Origin: Thermoplasmata archaeon
GTDB taxonomy: Archaea; Thermoplasmatota; Thermoplasmata; UBA184
Assembly: GCA_030039915.1 (NCBI GenBank)
Contig: JASHUP010000096.1
Location: forward strand, 1-6,473
Reading direction: 5' to 3'
Length of the DNA stretch: 6,473 nt
Position 1 is the first letter of the stretch. Each line of letters begins with the position of its first letter. Made by a program: the position numbers and the translations under genes. Shown here piece by piece: positions 1-5,118 of the stretch. Under the pieces are notes generated by a model. The model saw only the letters and a list, made by a program, of their open reading frames with translations, was not told the origin of the DNA and did not search any database.

Positions 1-186
1 GAACGTCAACGTGAGGGCGGAGACGACAAACACGAGCGCGAGCAACCCGAGGAACCGGTTGGTTCGCGCGTAGTGCTGGAGCTGGTGCATCGTGACGATG
101 CGCCAGTCCTCGAGGTCGGAGACGAGGCCCCGGCCCTCGCTTCGGGCCGCGGAGCGCCAGGGGGAAGGAGAGGTCACGGCCGTCAC
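1..186 (-). CDS. ABC-2 type permease, second copy (N-terminal part, cut by window edge)
   Basis: Only the first 62 codons are present. The frame begins at a GTG (186-184) preceded by a GAGGT Shine-Dalgarno at 197-193 with a 6-base gap. It runs open to the left edge. The product starts MTAVTSPS and then reads SDLEDWRIVT, HQLQHYARTNRFLGLL and VFVVSALTLTF. These match residues 21-60 of the complete permease at 1210-2091 at 33 of 40 positions by hand count. The visible part is a cytoplasmic amphipathic lead-in followed by the start of transmembrane helix 1. It lies 87 bases downstream of the ATPase gene on the same strand, so it is probably the third gene of one exporter operon. By inference it is the second half of a heterodimeric membrane domain. 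The substrate cannot be told. The start is supported by the similar start position in the paralogue. A GTG at 177-175 is a weaker alternative. Confidence 0.85.
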   Translation of the reverse strand, partial: MTAVTSPSPWRSAARSEGRGLVSDLEDWRIVTMHQLQHYARTNRFLGLLALVFVVSALTLTF

Positions 187-192
187 GGCAGG

Positions 193-197
193 ACCTC
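193..197 (-). promoter_or_regulatory. Ribosome binding site of the second permease
   Basis: GAGGT on the minus strand lies 6 bases before the GTG at 186-184. It is a good match to the archaeal GGAGGTGA consensus and decides this start. Confidence 0.6.
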
Positions 198-273
198 ATC
201 GACCATCGGCTGGACCGGTCCGATCAACTTGGCCGGACGAGGGCCGGGCCCCCGGGTCTCGAGCACCTTGACC

Positions 274-1206
274 TCACTCCGACTCTTCCGGAGGCTCCTC
301 GATGAGCTCCAGATACGCGTCCTCGAGTAAGAGGGAGGAACCGGTGAACTGGACGACTTCCCCGAGCTCCAAGCACAGTCGCAGCAAACGGGCCCGAGCC
401 TCGGTCGATCCGTCGTAGGTAAACCTCCACCGTCGCTCCGAGAGACGTAGGACTTCGGCTGGGAGAGCCGCGACGACGCCCACCCGTTCCACCGCCACGG
501 GGGTCGCGAATTCGACATCGACCTGACGGGAGCGGATTCGCTCGGCCACCCGGTCGACGGCTTCCCGCAGCAGGACCCGACCGTGGTTCAGAAAGATCAC
601 ATGGTCGCAGACCTCGGTCACTTCGAGCATCTGGTGGGAACTCATGAAAATGAGATGGTCACGCTTCAACCGGTTCAAGAGCCCGCGGACGACGACCCGT
701 TCGGCCGGGTCGAGACCGCTCGTCGGCTCGTCCAGGAGGAGCACCGAAGGGTCGCCCATTAGGGCCGAGGCGAGCGCCACCCGTTGTCGCTGGCCCTTGG
801 AGAGCCACCCGATGCGCATTCCGAGCGCCGGCAACTGGAGCAGTTCGTTGCACCGATCGATCTCGCGGTCGACATCGGCGGTGGCGAGACCGCGGGACCT
901 CCCGACCGTCTCCAGCGCTTCGAAGACGTTGAGGGTGGGATACGGTTCGGGCGTCTCGATGACGGCTCCGACGTCCCACAGCGCTCTCTTCCGGTCGGCG
1001 ACCGGGTCGAGGTCGTTGATCGTCGCACGCCCGCGGGAGGGACGAAGCAGGCCCACGAGGAGCTTGAGGGTCGTGGTCTTGCCGGCCCCGTTAGGGCCGA
1101 GGTAACCGATCGCCCCTGCACCTTCGTATCGGAACGAGATGCCGTCGAGCACGGGGGTTCCCTCGCGATACCACTTCGTGAGATCCGCTACCTCGAAAGA
1201 ACCCAT
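274..1206 (-). CDS. ABC transporter ATP-binding protein (ABC-2 exporter, BcrA/CcmA-like)
   Basis: This 310-residue cytoplasmic ATPase should power the adjacent ABC-2 permeases. In order it has Walker A GPNGAGKT (37-44), the ABC signature LSKGQ (135-139), Walker B VLLLDEP (155-161), the D-loop SGLD (163-166) and the switch histidine in SSH (H191). The Q-loop position reads VIETPEPYP, with Glu84 in place of Gln. That is the E-loop variant known from lantibiotic-immunity and BcrA-type ATPases. Residues from about 225 to 305 form a C-terminal extension resembling the DUF4162-type domain of this family. The ATG at 1206 starts 3 bases after the stop of the upstream permease. The Shine-Dalgarno GGGGTGAG lies across that stop, so translation is probably coupled. 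A paralogous permease follows downstream. Family assignment is firm. The exported substrate (drug, peptide, lipid or metal-related) is unknown. Confidence 0.95.
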   Translation of the reverse strand: MGSFEVADLTKWYREGTPVLDGISFRYEGAGAIGYLGPNGAGKTTTLKLLVGLLRPSRGRATINDLDPVADRKRALWDVGAVIETPEPYPTLNVFEALETVGRSRGLATADVDREIDRCNELLQLPALGMRIGWLSKGQRQRVALASALMGDPSVLLLDEPTSGLDPAERVVVRGLLNRLKRDHLIFMSSHQMLEVTEVCDHVIFLNHGRVLLREAVDRVAERIRSRQVDVEFATPVAVERVGVVAALPAEVLRLSERRWRFTYDGSTEARARLLRLCLELGEVVQFTGSSLLLEDAYLELIEEPPEESE

Positions 1207-1216
1207 GACTCACCCC
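1207..1216 (-). promoter_or_regulatory. Ribosome binding site overlapping the permease stop
   Basis: Minus-strand GGGGTGAG contains the permease TGA (1212-1210) and ends just before the ATPase ATG at 1206-1204. Its GGTGA core matches the archaeal anti-Shine-Dalgarno complement, so termination and reinitiation are likely coupled. Confidence 0.55.
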
Positions 1217-2091
1217 GATGATTCCTTTCGGTAGTAGAGAAAGACGCTGAGAGGAAGGAAGACTGCAACGTACCCGGCCATGATCGCGAGACCTTCTTGG
1301 ACAGTGGCGGTCCAGATGACGTAGTATTGGCCCGCCCCGAGCGGGACGAGTTGCCGGTGGATGAAGTCGGTATCCAGGATCGAATAGATCGCCCCCCCCG
1401 CGTAGTTCAGAGAGAACCAGGGTTCGAAGTTCGCGAGCTCCGTCACGTTTCCAAGAGCGGCAAAGACAACGTAGAGGCCCAGGATCGTGATGAGGACGCC
1501 GGCGACGGGCGACCGAATGAACGCGCTGACGCAGAACGCGACGCTCAGCGTGGCGAGCGTGAAGAGCCCCGCTGCCGCCAACGATTGGCCGATTCCCCAC
1601 CACGGGAGGCTGCTCAGGCTGAAGAAGTAGGCCCCGCCGACAATAGCGAAGCCGTAGTAGAGCCCGACGATCGCAAAAGTCGCAATCGCAGCCGCGGTGT
1701 AGCGTCCCAGGAGGAGAACGGACCTCCGGATTGGGAGCACGAGCATGTAATAGCCCGCGCCGGACGAGAAGTCGACGCTCAAGGCGTCCCCTCCGAAAAA
1801 GGCCGCTGCCAGGATGATCCAGAGGGGGGCGTAGCCGAGGAAGTTGCAGATGTACTCCGCGGGATGGTCGAGTTGGGCCAGTTGCTCGGTCGGGATACCC
1901 ACGCTGATCTGAAATGTCAGCGTGAGCGCGGAAACGACGAACACGAACCCGAGCAGTCCGAGGAACCGGTTCGTCCGAAGGTAATGTCGGAGCTGGTGTT
2001 TTGTTACGATCCACCATTCCTCGAGATCGGAGACGAGATATCGGACGCCGGCTGGGGCCCCGACCACCGCGTGGGAGGTCGCCACGGTCAC
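1210..2091 (-). CDS. ABC-2 type transporter permease
   Basis: This is a 293-residue membrane protein with about six helices, near residues 43-62, 82-100, 130-156, 168-190, 196-214 and 266-286. The order is typical for single-domain ABC-2 permeases. A cytoplasmic N-terminus (SDLEEWWIVTKHQL) precedes helix 1. After helix 2 comes a stretch ending GYYMLVLPIRRSVLLLGRY, the usual ABC-2 linker in which a pseudo-conserved LP-x-R-R precedes the third helix. The start is GTG at 2091-2089. The paralogue at the left edge begins MTAVTS against MTVATS here and has a similar length before SDLE, which supports this start. No strong Shine-Dalgarno is seen. It is the first gene of the minus-strand operon, followed after 3 bases by its ATPase. 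A TTTAAA promoter lies about 120 bases upstream, implying a leader of roughly 95 bases. The substrate is unknown. Confidence 0.9.
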   Translation of the reverse strand: MTVATSHAVVGAPAGVRYLVSDLEEWWIVTKHQLRHYLRTNRFLGLLGFVFVVSALTLTFQISVGIPTEQLAQLDHPAEYICNFLGYAPLWIILAAAFFGGDALSVDFSSGAGYYMLVLPIRRSVLLLGRYTAAAIATFAIVGLYYGFAIVGGAYFFSLSSLPWWGIGQSLAAAGLFTLATLSVAFCVSAFIRSPVAGVLITILGLYVVFAALGNVTELANFEPWFSLNYAGGAIYSILDTDFIHRQLVPLGAGQYYVIWTATVQEGLAIMAGYVAVFLPLSVFLYYRKESSG

Positions 2092-2206
2092 CTTAGGACG
2101 CTCATCTTGCCGGCGATTCCTGTCCGCTACTCCGGCCCGGGAGCTTCGTGGGACCGGCCCGAGTCCACGGCCACCGCTACCGGTGCGATGAGATGCTCGA
2201 GCGAGC

Positions 2207-2224
2207 GGTTTAAACCTTTCCTCG
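2207..2224 (-). promoter_or_regulatory. BRE-TATA promoter of the ABC-2 exporter operon
   Basis: On the minus strand a purine-rich GAGGAAAGG runs directly into TTTAAACC. This is a BRE followed by a TATA box, in otherwise very GC-rich DNA. The box core TTTAAA is at 2214-2209, inside the perfect palindrome GGTTTAAACC (2207-2216). Archaeal spacing predicts transcription starting near 2186-2189, about 95 bases before the permease GTG. The box is symmetric, so plus-strand use cannot be excluded. Confidence 0.55.
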
Positions 2225-2272
2225 TGGGCGACAGATCCGACGAGGTCCCGCGCGGGGCCTCTCCTCCACCGG

Positions 2273-2281
2273 CTTTTAAAC
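2273..2281 (+). promoter_or_regulatory. TATA box of the cupredoxin gene
   Basis: CTTTTAAAC stands out in GC-rich sequence 44-52 bases before the ATG at 2325. The predicted transcription start is near 2302, giving a leader of about 22 bases. The preceding bases are not purine-rich, so the BRE is weak. Confidence 0.5.
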
Positions 2282-2307
2282 GGAGCCCGTCACTTCGTAC
2301 ATCGCTC

Positions 2308-2315
2308 GAGGCGAG
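2308..2315 (+). promoter_or_regulatory. Ribosome binding site of the cupredoxin gene
   Basis: GAGGCGAG differs by one base from GAGGTGAG and ends 9 bases before the ATG at 2325. It lies within the predicted short leader. Confidence 0.4.
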
Positions 2316-2324
2316 CCAACGACA

Positions 2325-2978
2325 ATGCATCGGGGGGGCCGTGGGCCATGGGCCGTCGCGGTGTTAGTGGGAATCCTGCTGGCCGGTGCGACCGGGCAGG
2401 CGTTGCCGCAGGGCCGCGTCAGCGTCGCTGCCGAGCCCACCGGCGGGTCGGCATCCATCTCGATTGCCGCCATGTCGAATTTTGGATACCAGCCCGACGC
2501 TATCGGAAACGTTCCTCTGAACGCGACGATCACGGTCACGTTCACCGACGACGACGTCCTCCCGCATACGTTCAACATCTCATCGAGGGAGGGCTTCCGG
2601 ATCCCGAACGACTACACTGCCGCCCAACTGAACCAGCTCTTCGACCAGTATCATGCCCTGTACGCGGCCGAAGTGGGGTACGGGGGAGACGTCTCTGTCG
2701 GCACCTTTACCTCTCCTTCCTCTCCGGGATGGTACGAGTTTTTGTGCAATGAGTCCGGGCACTTCACCGAAGGGATGTATGGCTTCATCGCGTTCGGCGA
2801 ACCGGTTCCCTCGAATCTCACCGAGCACGGCACCGGCTCGGAGATTCCGACCGTGGGCTCCGCGCTCATCGCCGCCGTTGGGGGAGCCCTGATTATCGCG
2901 GTTCTGGCGATTGCCGTGCTGTGGCGTCGCCGCCGGGCGGCGCCCCGGTCACCTCCCGAGCCTCCTCATCGGTCCTGA
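2325..2978 (+). CDS. Membrane-anchored type 1 blue copper protein (cupredoxin)
   Basis: This is a 217-residue extracytoplasmic electron carrier by family. Residues 1-26 form a signal peptide: basic start, hydrophobic core at about 9-21, likely cleavage after TGQA. The cupredoxin domain spans about 44-158. Candidate copper ligands are His81 (in VLPHTFN), Cys141, His146 and Met151. The last three are in FLCNESGHFTEGMYG, a C-x4-H-x4-M loop like that of sulfocyanins. Between His81 and Cys141 there is a polar segment around 95-120 that looks helical. A hydrophobic helix at about 178-200 followed by RRRR (201-204) anchors the protein with the copper domain outside. Four N-x-S/T sequons (N66, N84, N142, N164) could be glycosylated. 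It is divergently transcribed from the ABC-2 operon. The redox partner is unknown. Halocyanin, auracyanin and sulfocyanin are the nearest named relatives, and I would not fix a symbol. Confidence 0.9.
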   Translation: MHRGGRGPWAVAVLVGILLAGATGQALPQGRVSVAAEPTGGSASISIAAMSNFGYQPDAIGNVPLNATITVTFTDDDVLPHTFNISSREGFRIPNDYTAAQLNQLFDQYHALYAAEVGYGGDVSVGTFTSPSSPGWYEFLCNESGHFTEGMYGFIAFGEPVPSNLTEHGTGSEIPTVGSALIAAVGGALIIAVLAIAVLWRRRRAAPRSPPEPPHRS

Positions 2979-3154
2979 GCGCCTCCGACGTTCGGTCGAT
3001 TCCAATCGGAACTGCGAGTTGTTTCGAAGCGAACCGTGTGGTTCCCTGTGACGATACTCCGCCTCCGAACGGAACGGTGAGTCCCGGCTCGGGATTGGAA
3101 TCTGCTCGCAGACCGCGCGAGGGCCCTAAGCCGCATGTCCCGCGCCGAGCCGTT
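2979..3154. other. Convergent intergenic region with a distant inverted repeat
   Basis: No credible gene lies in this stretch between the cupredoxin and acetyltransferase stops. It contains GATTCCAATC (2998-3007) and its exact reverse complement GATTGGAATC (3093-3102). A small hairpin, GAACC-GTGT-GGTTC, sits at 3031-3044. There is no obvious T-run terminator and no tRNA-like T-arm. Confidence 0.4.
2998..3102. repeat. 10-bp inverted repeat, 85 bases apart
   Basis: GATTCCAATC at 2998-3007 and GATTGGAATC at 3093-3102 are exact reverse complements. The match does not extend further. The arms could close a long stem around the 3031-3044 hairpin in a transcript from either strand, or the pairing may be chance. 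Confidence 0.35.
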
Positions 3155-3724
3155 CTACTCGGTAGATATCCGGGCCAGCCACACCTCATCCCGCCAACCG
3201 CGACCGAACCGTACGCGCTCGCGAAAGCGACCCTCGTGACGCAGACCGGCCTTCTCGAGCACCCGGATCGACGCTCGATTGAGGGCGAATGCTCGGGCTT
3301 CGATCCGATGCAGACCCAACGTACGGAACCCCAGGTCGCACATCGCCTTTGCTGCCTCGGTCGCGTACCCCTTACGCCTCTGACCAATCGCGATCCAGTA
3401 CCCTAGTTCGGCGCGTTGATCGGCCACCGAGAGATGGCTAAGTTCGATCATTCCAACCAACGGTCCTCCGTCGCCGAGGGCGATGGCCAGGCAAAGGGAT
3501 TCGCGCTTCCGAAACTGGAACCGCTTCCGACGTACGAACTCTAGGGCATGACGGCGGAAATAGGGTCGAGGGAGGAAGTGGATGCCCCATCTAGTGGTCG
3601 GGTCAGCGCACGTTCTACGGATGGACTCCACGTCCCTCGTTTCCGGAAGTCGAAGCACCAACCGATGAGTCCGGATCGGGAGATCGGGCCATCGTTCGCG
3701 GGGGAACTTGATAGTCGAGGTCAC
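3155..3724 (-). CDS. GNAT family N-acetyltransferase (RimJ/RimL-like)
   Basis: With the GTG at 3724-3722 this is a 189-residue acetyl-CoA-dependent acetyltransferase of the Acetyltransf_3 type. The N-terminus LPIRTHRLVLRLPETRDVES is the family's usual first strand and helix. LVGMIELSHLS and AELGYWIAIGQRRKGYATEA give the central strands and the acetyl-CoA pyrophosphate loop (R-x-x-G-x-A, about residues 116-121). The C-terminal HRIEARAFALNRASIRVLEKAGLRHEG-type segment is the classic motif B region. Length fits the 170-190 residue norm. The frame stays open upstream to an ATG at 3823 that overlaps the methyltransferase stop, but that extra 33-residue stretch looks non-coding. The chosen GTG sits 26 bases from the centre of a TATA-like element, which fits a leaderless message. 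Family members acetylate protein N-termini, antibiotics or polyamines; the substrate here is unknown. Confidence 0.85.
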   Translation of the reverse strand: MTSTIKFPRERWPDLPIRTHRLVLRLPETRDVESIRRTCADPTTRWGIHFLPRPYFRRHALEFVRRKRFQFRKRESLCLAIALGDGGPLVGMIELSHLSVADQRAELGYWIAIGQRRKGYATEAAKAMCDLGFRTLGLHRIEARAFALNRASIRVLEKAGLRHEGRFRERVRFGRGWRDEVWLARISTE

Positions 3725-3732
3725 GGTCGAGT

Positions 3733-3745
3733 GTGCCCCGGGCAC
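3733..3745. promoter_or_regulatory. Perfect palindrome, possible operator before the acetyltransferase
   Basis: GTGCCC-C-GGGCAC has two 6-base arms around one base. It lies exactly between the TATA-like box (3746-3754) and the predicted leaderless GTG (3724), a common place for archaeal repressors. No protein is known to bind it here. Confidence 0.3.
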
Positions 3746-3761
3746 GGATATTCCTTTTCCC
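3746..3761 (-). promoter_or_regulatory. Possible BRE-TATA promoter of the acetyltransferase
   Basis: On the minus strand GGGAAAAGG is followed by GAATATCC, centred near 3750. That is 26 bases before the GTG at 3724, the standard TATA-to-start distance for a leaderless archaeal message. Confidence 0.4.
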
Positions 3762-3815
3762 AAAGCCGTCCGGGCTGGATGAGGAGGGCAGCGACCGGCG
3801 GCCGAAGAGCCCCGG

Positions 3816-4655
3816 TCACCCATTGACGCCGGTGGCGCGGACCGACTTCCGCCGGCGGGATACGACCCGGCCATGCCCGGCCCACGGAGCGGCCTCGATG
3901 ATGAGGTGAAGCGGGACCTCGGCGACAAATGGACCCTGGTCGCTCTTGCGGAGCATCTCGGGCTTCGGGGCCGGTTCGACCATGCGAACGATTCCGAGGC
4001 CGGCGTCGTGAAGATACCGTGAGTAAGTGGCGAGGGTTCGATGGTACGAAGTGGTGTAGGCCGTCTCGGCCTCAGAAATCTTCCAAGGCACGCGCACCGT
4101 CCGCTCACGGCGGTACCCCTCCACTTTCCGAGCCACCACGGTACGGTAGGGGCGATGCTCCACCAACCACACGGACCGATCGTCGATATCGAAGCACGGA
4201 TGGTTGATCGAAAAGACGAGACGACCATCGGGAGTCAGAAGGCGTGCGATCTCCCGAATGGTCCCTGCGGCATTGCGGATGTCCATGATCGCCATGTTGG
4301 CGACGATCCGGTCGAATGACCGGGCGGCAAACTCTCGCATCCGAGCGGCGTTTCCCAGCACGAATTCGGCTCCCGTCGGGCGAGCCGCCTCGTGCTGACG
4401 GGCGATACGGATCGAGGCCACCGACGCATCGATCCCTACTGCCCGGGAGGCGCCGCGTCGTTTGAGCTGACGGGTCAGGTAGCCGTTTCCGCAGCCGACG
4501 TCGAGGACTCGAAGACCCCGAACCGACCCGAGCGCCGCCCACAGCGGTGGGTCGATGAGGGACCGGTGCCAAAGGTCGCCCCGCTCCCCCATTCGATGGT
4601 CTCGCCAGGTCGCAAGGGCATCCCACCCCACTCGAGTCATCGAAGTATCGTCCAA
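3816..4655 (-). CDS. Class I SAM-dependent methyltransferase
   Basis: This is a 279-residue Rossmann-fold methyltransferase. Motif I is VLDVGCGNGYL (50-60), which binds S-adenosylmethionine. The ribose-binding acid is Asp76 in VGIDAS. Motif IV is DRIVANMAIMDI (115-126), and LTPDGRLVFSINHPCF (140-155) gives the next strand and the HPCF box. A SYHRTLATYSRYLHDAGL segment (203-220) matches the C-terminal part of UbiE/YcgJ-like small-molecule methyltransferases. The C-terminal 20 residues are basic and look unstructured. I use the TTG at 4655, which has GGAGG at 4666-4662 six bases upstream. The ATG at 4640 (274 residues) is a real alternative if the TTAAGA box nearby is the promoter. The acetyltransferase follows on the same strand, so the two may be co-transcribed. 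The substrate is unknown. Confidence 0.88.
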   Translation of the reverse strand: MDDTSMTRVGWDALATWRDHRMGERGDLWHRSLIDPPLWAALGSVRGLRVLDVGCGNGYLTRQLKRRGASRAVGIDASVASIRIARQHEAARPTGAEFVLGNAARMREFAARSFDRIVANMAIMDIRNAAGTIREIARLLTPDGRLVFSINHPCFDIDDRSVWLVEHRPYRTVVARKVEGYRRERTVRVPWKISEAETAYTTSYHRTLATYSRYLHDAGLGIVRMVEPAPKPEMLRKSDQGPFVAEVPLHLIIEAAPWAGHGRVVSRRRKSVRATGVNG

Positions 4656-4661
4656 CCTGAG

Positions 4662-4666
4662 CCTCC
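4662..4666 (-). promoter_or_regulatory. Ribosome binding site deciding a TTG start
   Basis: Minus-strand GGAGG lies 6 bases before the TTG at 4655-4653. It is 21 bases before the ATG at 4640, too far to serve it. Confidence 0.5.
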
Positions 4667-4670
4667 GTTC

Positions 4671-4678
4671 TTCTTAAC
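4671..4678 (-). promoter_or_regulatory. TATA-like box upstream of the methyltransferase
   Basis: Minus-strand GTTAAGAA is an AT-rich island centred near 4674. Standard spacing would start transcription near 4649, which fits the ATG at 4640 but not the TTG at 4655. The element is only a moderate TATA match. Confidence 0.3.
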
Positions 4679-4681
4679 GGT

Positions 4682-4694
4682 CCTTCCGGGAAGG
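4682..4694. promoter_or_regulatory. Perfect palindrome upstream of the methyltransferase promoter
   Basis: CCTTCC-G-GGAAGG has 6-base arms around one base. It lies just upstream of the TATA-like box at 4671-4678, where an archaeal activator or BRE-occluding factor could bind. It could be chance. Confidence 0.25.
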
Positions 4695-4742
4695 CCGGAC
4701 GTCTCGGTCACCGGGGGGCTCACCGGAATTTCGGTCCCCCGA

Positions 4743-4758
4743 GCCCTCGGGCGAGGGC
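4743..4758. repeat. GC-rich hairpin in the divergent intergenic region
   Basis: GCCCTC-GGGC-GAGGGC is a perfect 6-bp stem with a 4-base loop. It lies between the divergent methyltransferase and zinc-ribbon genes. No T-run follows, so a terminator is not supported. Confidence 0.3.
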
Positions 4759-4787
4759 AGTCCCGAGCTGGGAGCGGGTCGCCATAG

Positions 4788-4793
4788 CTTTAG
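4788..4793 (+). promoter_or_regulatory. Weak TATA-like element of the zinc-ribbon gene
   Basis: CTTTAG within CATAGCTTTAGCC is the most AT-rich patch before the ATG at 4824. It is centred about 33 bases upstream, giving a predicted leader of roughly 8 bases. Confidence 0.25.
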
Positions 4794-4823
4794 CCACGAT
4801 GTCTTAGGGTGGTTGGTAACACC

Positions 4824-5018
4824 ATGCCATACTACGAATGTCCGGTCTGCGGTGGAGGGTATGTCATCGACCCGGCGCCCACGCATCCCAAGTGCGACCG
4901 CGATGGGGCCGCGCTCAAGCGGGCGAGCGAGGCGTCCTACGAACTCGCGGCGCGTCGAGACGACTACGAAGCCCCGGCCGTCAAACCCAAGGCCCGGACC
5001 AAGGCAAAGAGTCACTAA
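4824..5018 (+). CDS. Small zinc-ribbon-like protein, function unknown
   Basis: This is a 64-residue protein from the ATG at 4824. It starts MPYYECPVCGGGYVID and continues HPKCDRDGAAL. Cys6 and Cys9 form a CPxCG knuckle. His21 and Cys24 (H-x2-C) can supply the second pair, giving C-x2-C-x11-H-x2-C instead of the usual four cysteines. Residues about 33-64 are charged and rich in Lys, Arg and Ala, probably disordered, ending KPKARTKAKSH. Such short archaeal zinc ribbons often bind nucleic acid or another protein, but nothing here fixes the role. An in-frame GTG at 4809 would add five residues; I prefer the ATG because the family-like sequence begins there. A long frame on the opposite strand has no recognisable domain, so the plus-strand reading is favoured. 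It is divergent from the methyltransferase. Confidence 0.75.
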   Translation: MPYYECPVCGGGYVIDPAPTHPKCDRDGAALKRASEASYELAARRDDYEAPAVKPKARTKAKSH

Positions 5019-5035
5019 GCGTTCGCTCAATCGGG

Positions 5036-5054
5036 GGGCTGCGTCCTACAGCCC
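5036..5054. repeat. Hairpin 17 bases after the zinc-ribbon stop
   Basis: GGGCTG-CGTCCTA-CAGCCC is a perfect 6-bp stem with a 7-base loop. It extends by one G-T and one G-C pair. It could protect the 3' end of the zinc-ribbon message. The absence of a T-run argues against a classical terminator. Confidence 0.35.
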
Positions 5055-5101
5055 TCGGAGGGAGCGGGACAAGCACACGTCTCGAGCTGTTCTCCGGAGT
5101 C

Positions 5102-5118
5102 GGGCTCGCAACCAGCCC
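5102..5118. repeat. Second short hairpin between convergent genes
   Basis: GGGCT-CGCAACC-AGCCC is a 5-bp stem with a 7-base loop. It resembles a tRNA T-arm in size, but the loop lacks the TTC motif and no tRNA body surrounds it. Confidence 0.25.

Noticed and set aside
212..221. Palindrome GGACCGGTCC in the gap before the second permease
   Set aside because: It is only 10 bases in GC-rich DNA, with no promoter element next to it.
1091..2017. Minus-strand frame of 308 codons overlapping the permease and ATPase
   Set aside because: It is an Arg- and Pro-rich shadow in another frame of the permease gene with no recognisable motif.
1297..2367. Long plus-strand open frame (356 codons) opposite the ABC-2 permease
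   Set aside because: It is Arg, Glu, Asp and Pro rich with no domain, and it lies antisense to a clear membrane protein. It is a by-product of high GC.
3894..3908. C-box-like GATGATGAG on the plus strand
   Set aside because: It lies inside the methyltransferase gene and no D box at the right spacing supports a C/D guide RNA.
3725..4228. N-terminal extension of the acetyltransferase frame
   Set aside because: Most of it is an out-of-frame reading of the methyltransferase gene. The rest is Ser, Arg, Pro and Gly rich and precedes the true family N-terminus.
4674..5030. Minus-strand frame of 118 codons opposite the zinc-ribbon gene
   Set aside because: No domain is visible. The plus strand gives a CPxCG zinc ribbon with a normal start.
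5102..5118. tRNA T-arm-like stem-loop
   Set aside because: The loop lacks TTC, and no acceptor, D or anticodon arm can be drawn around it.
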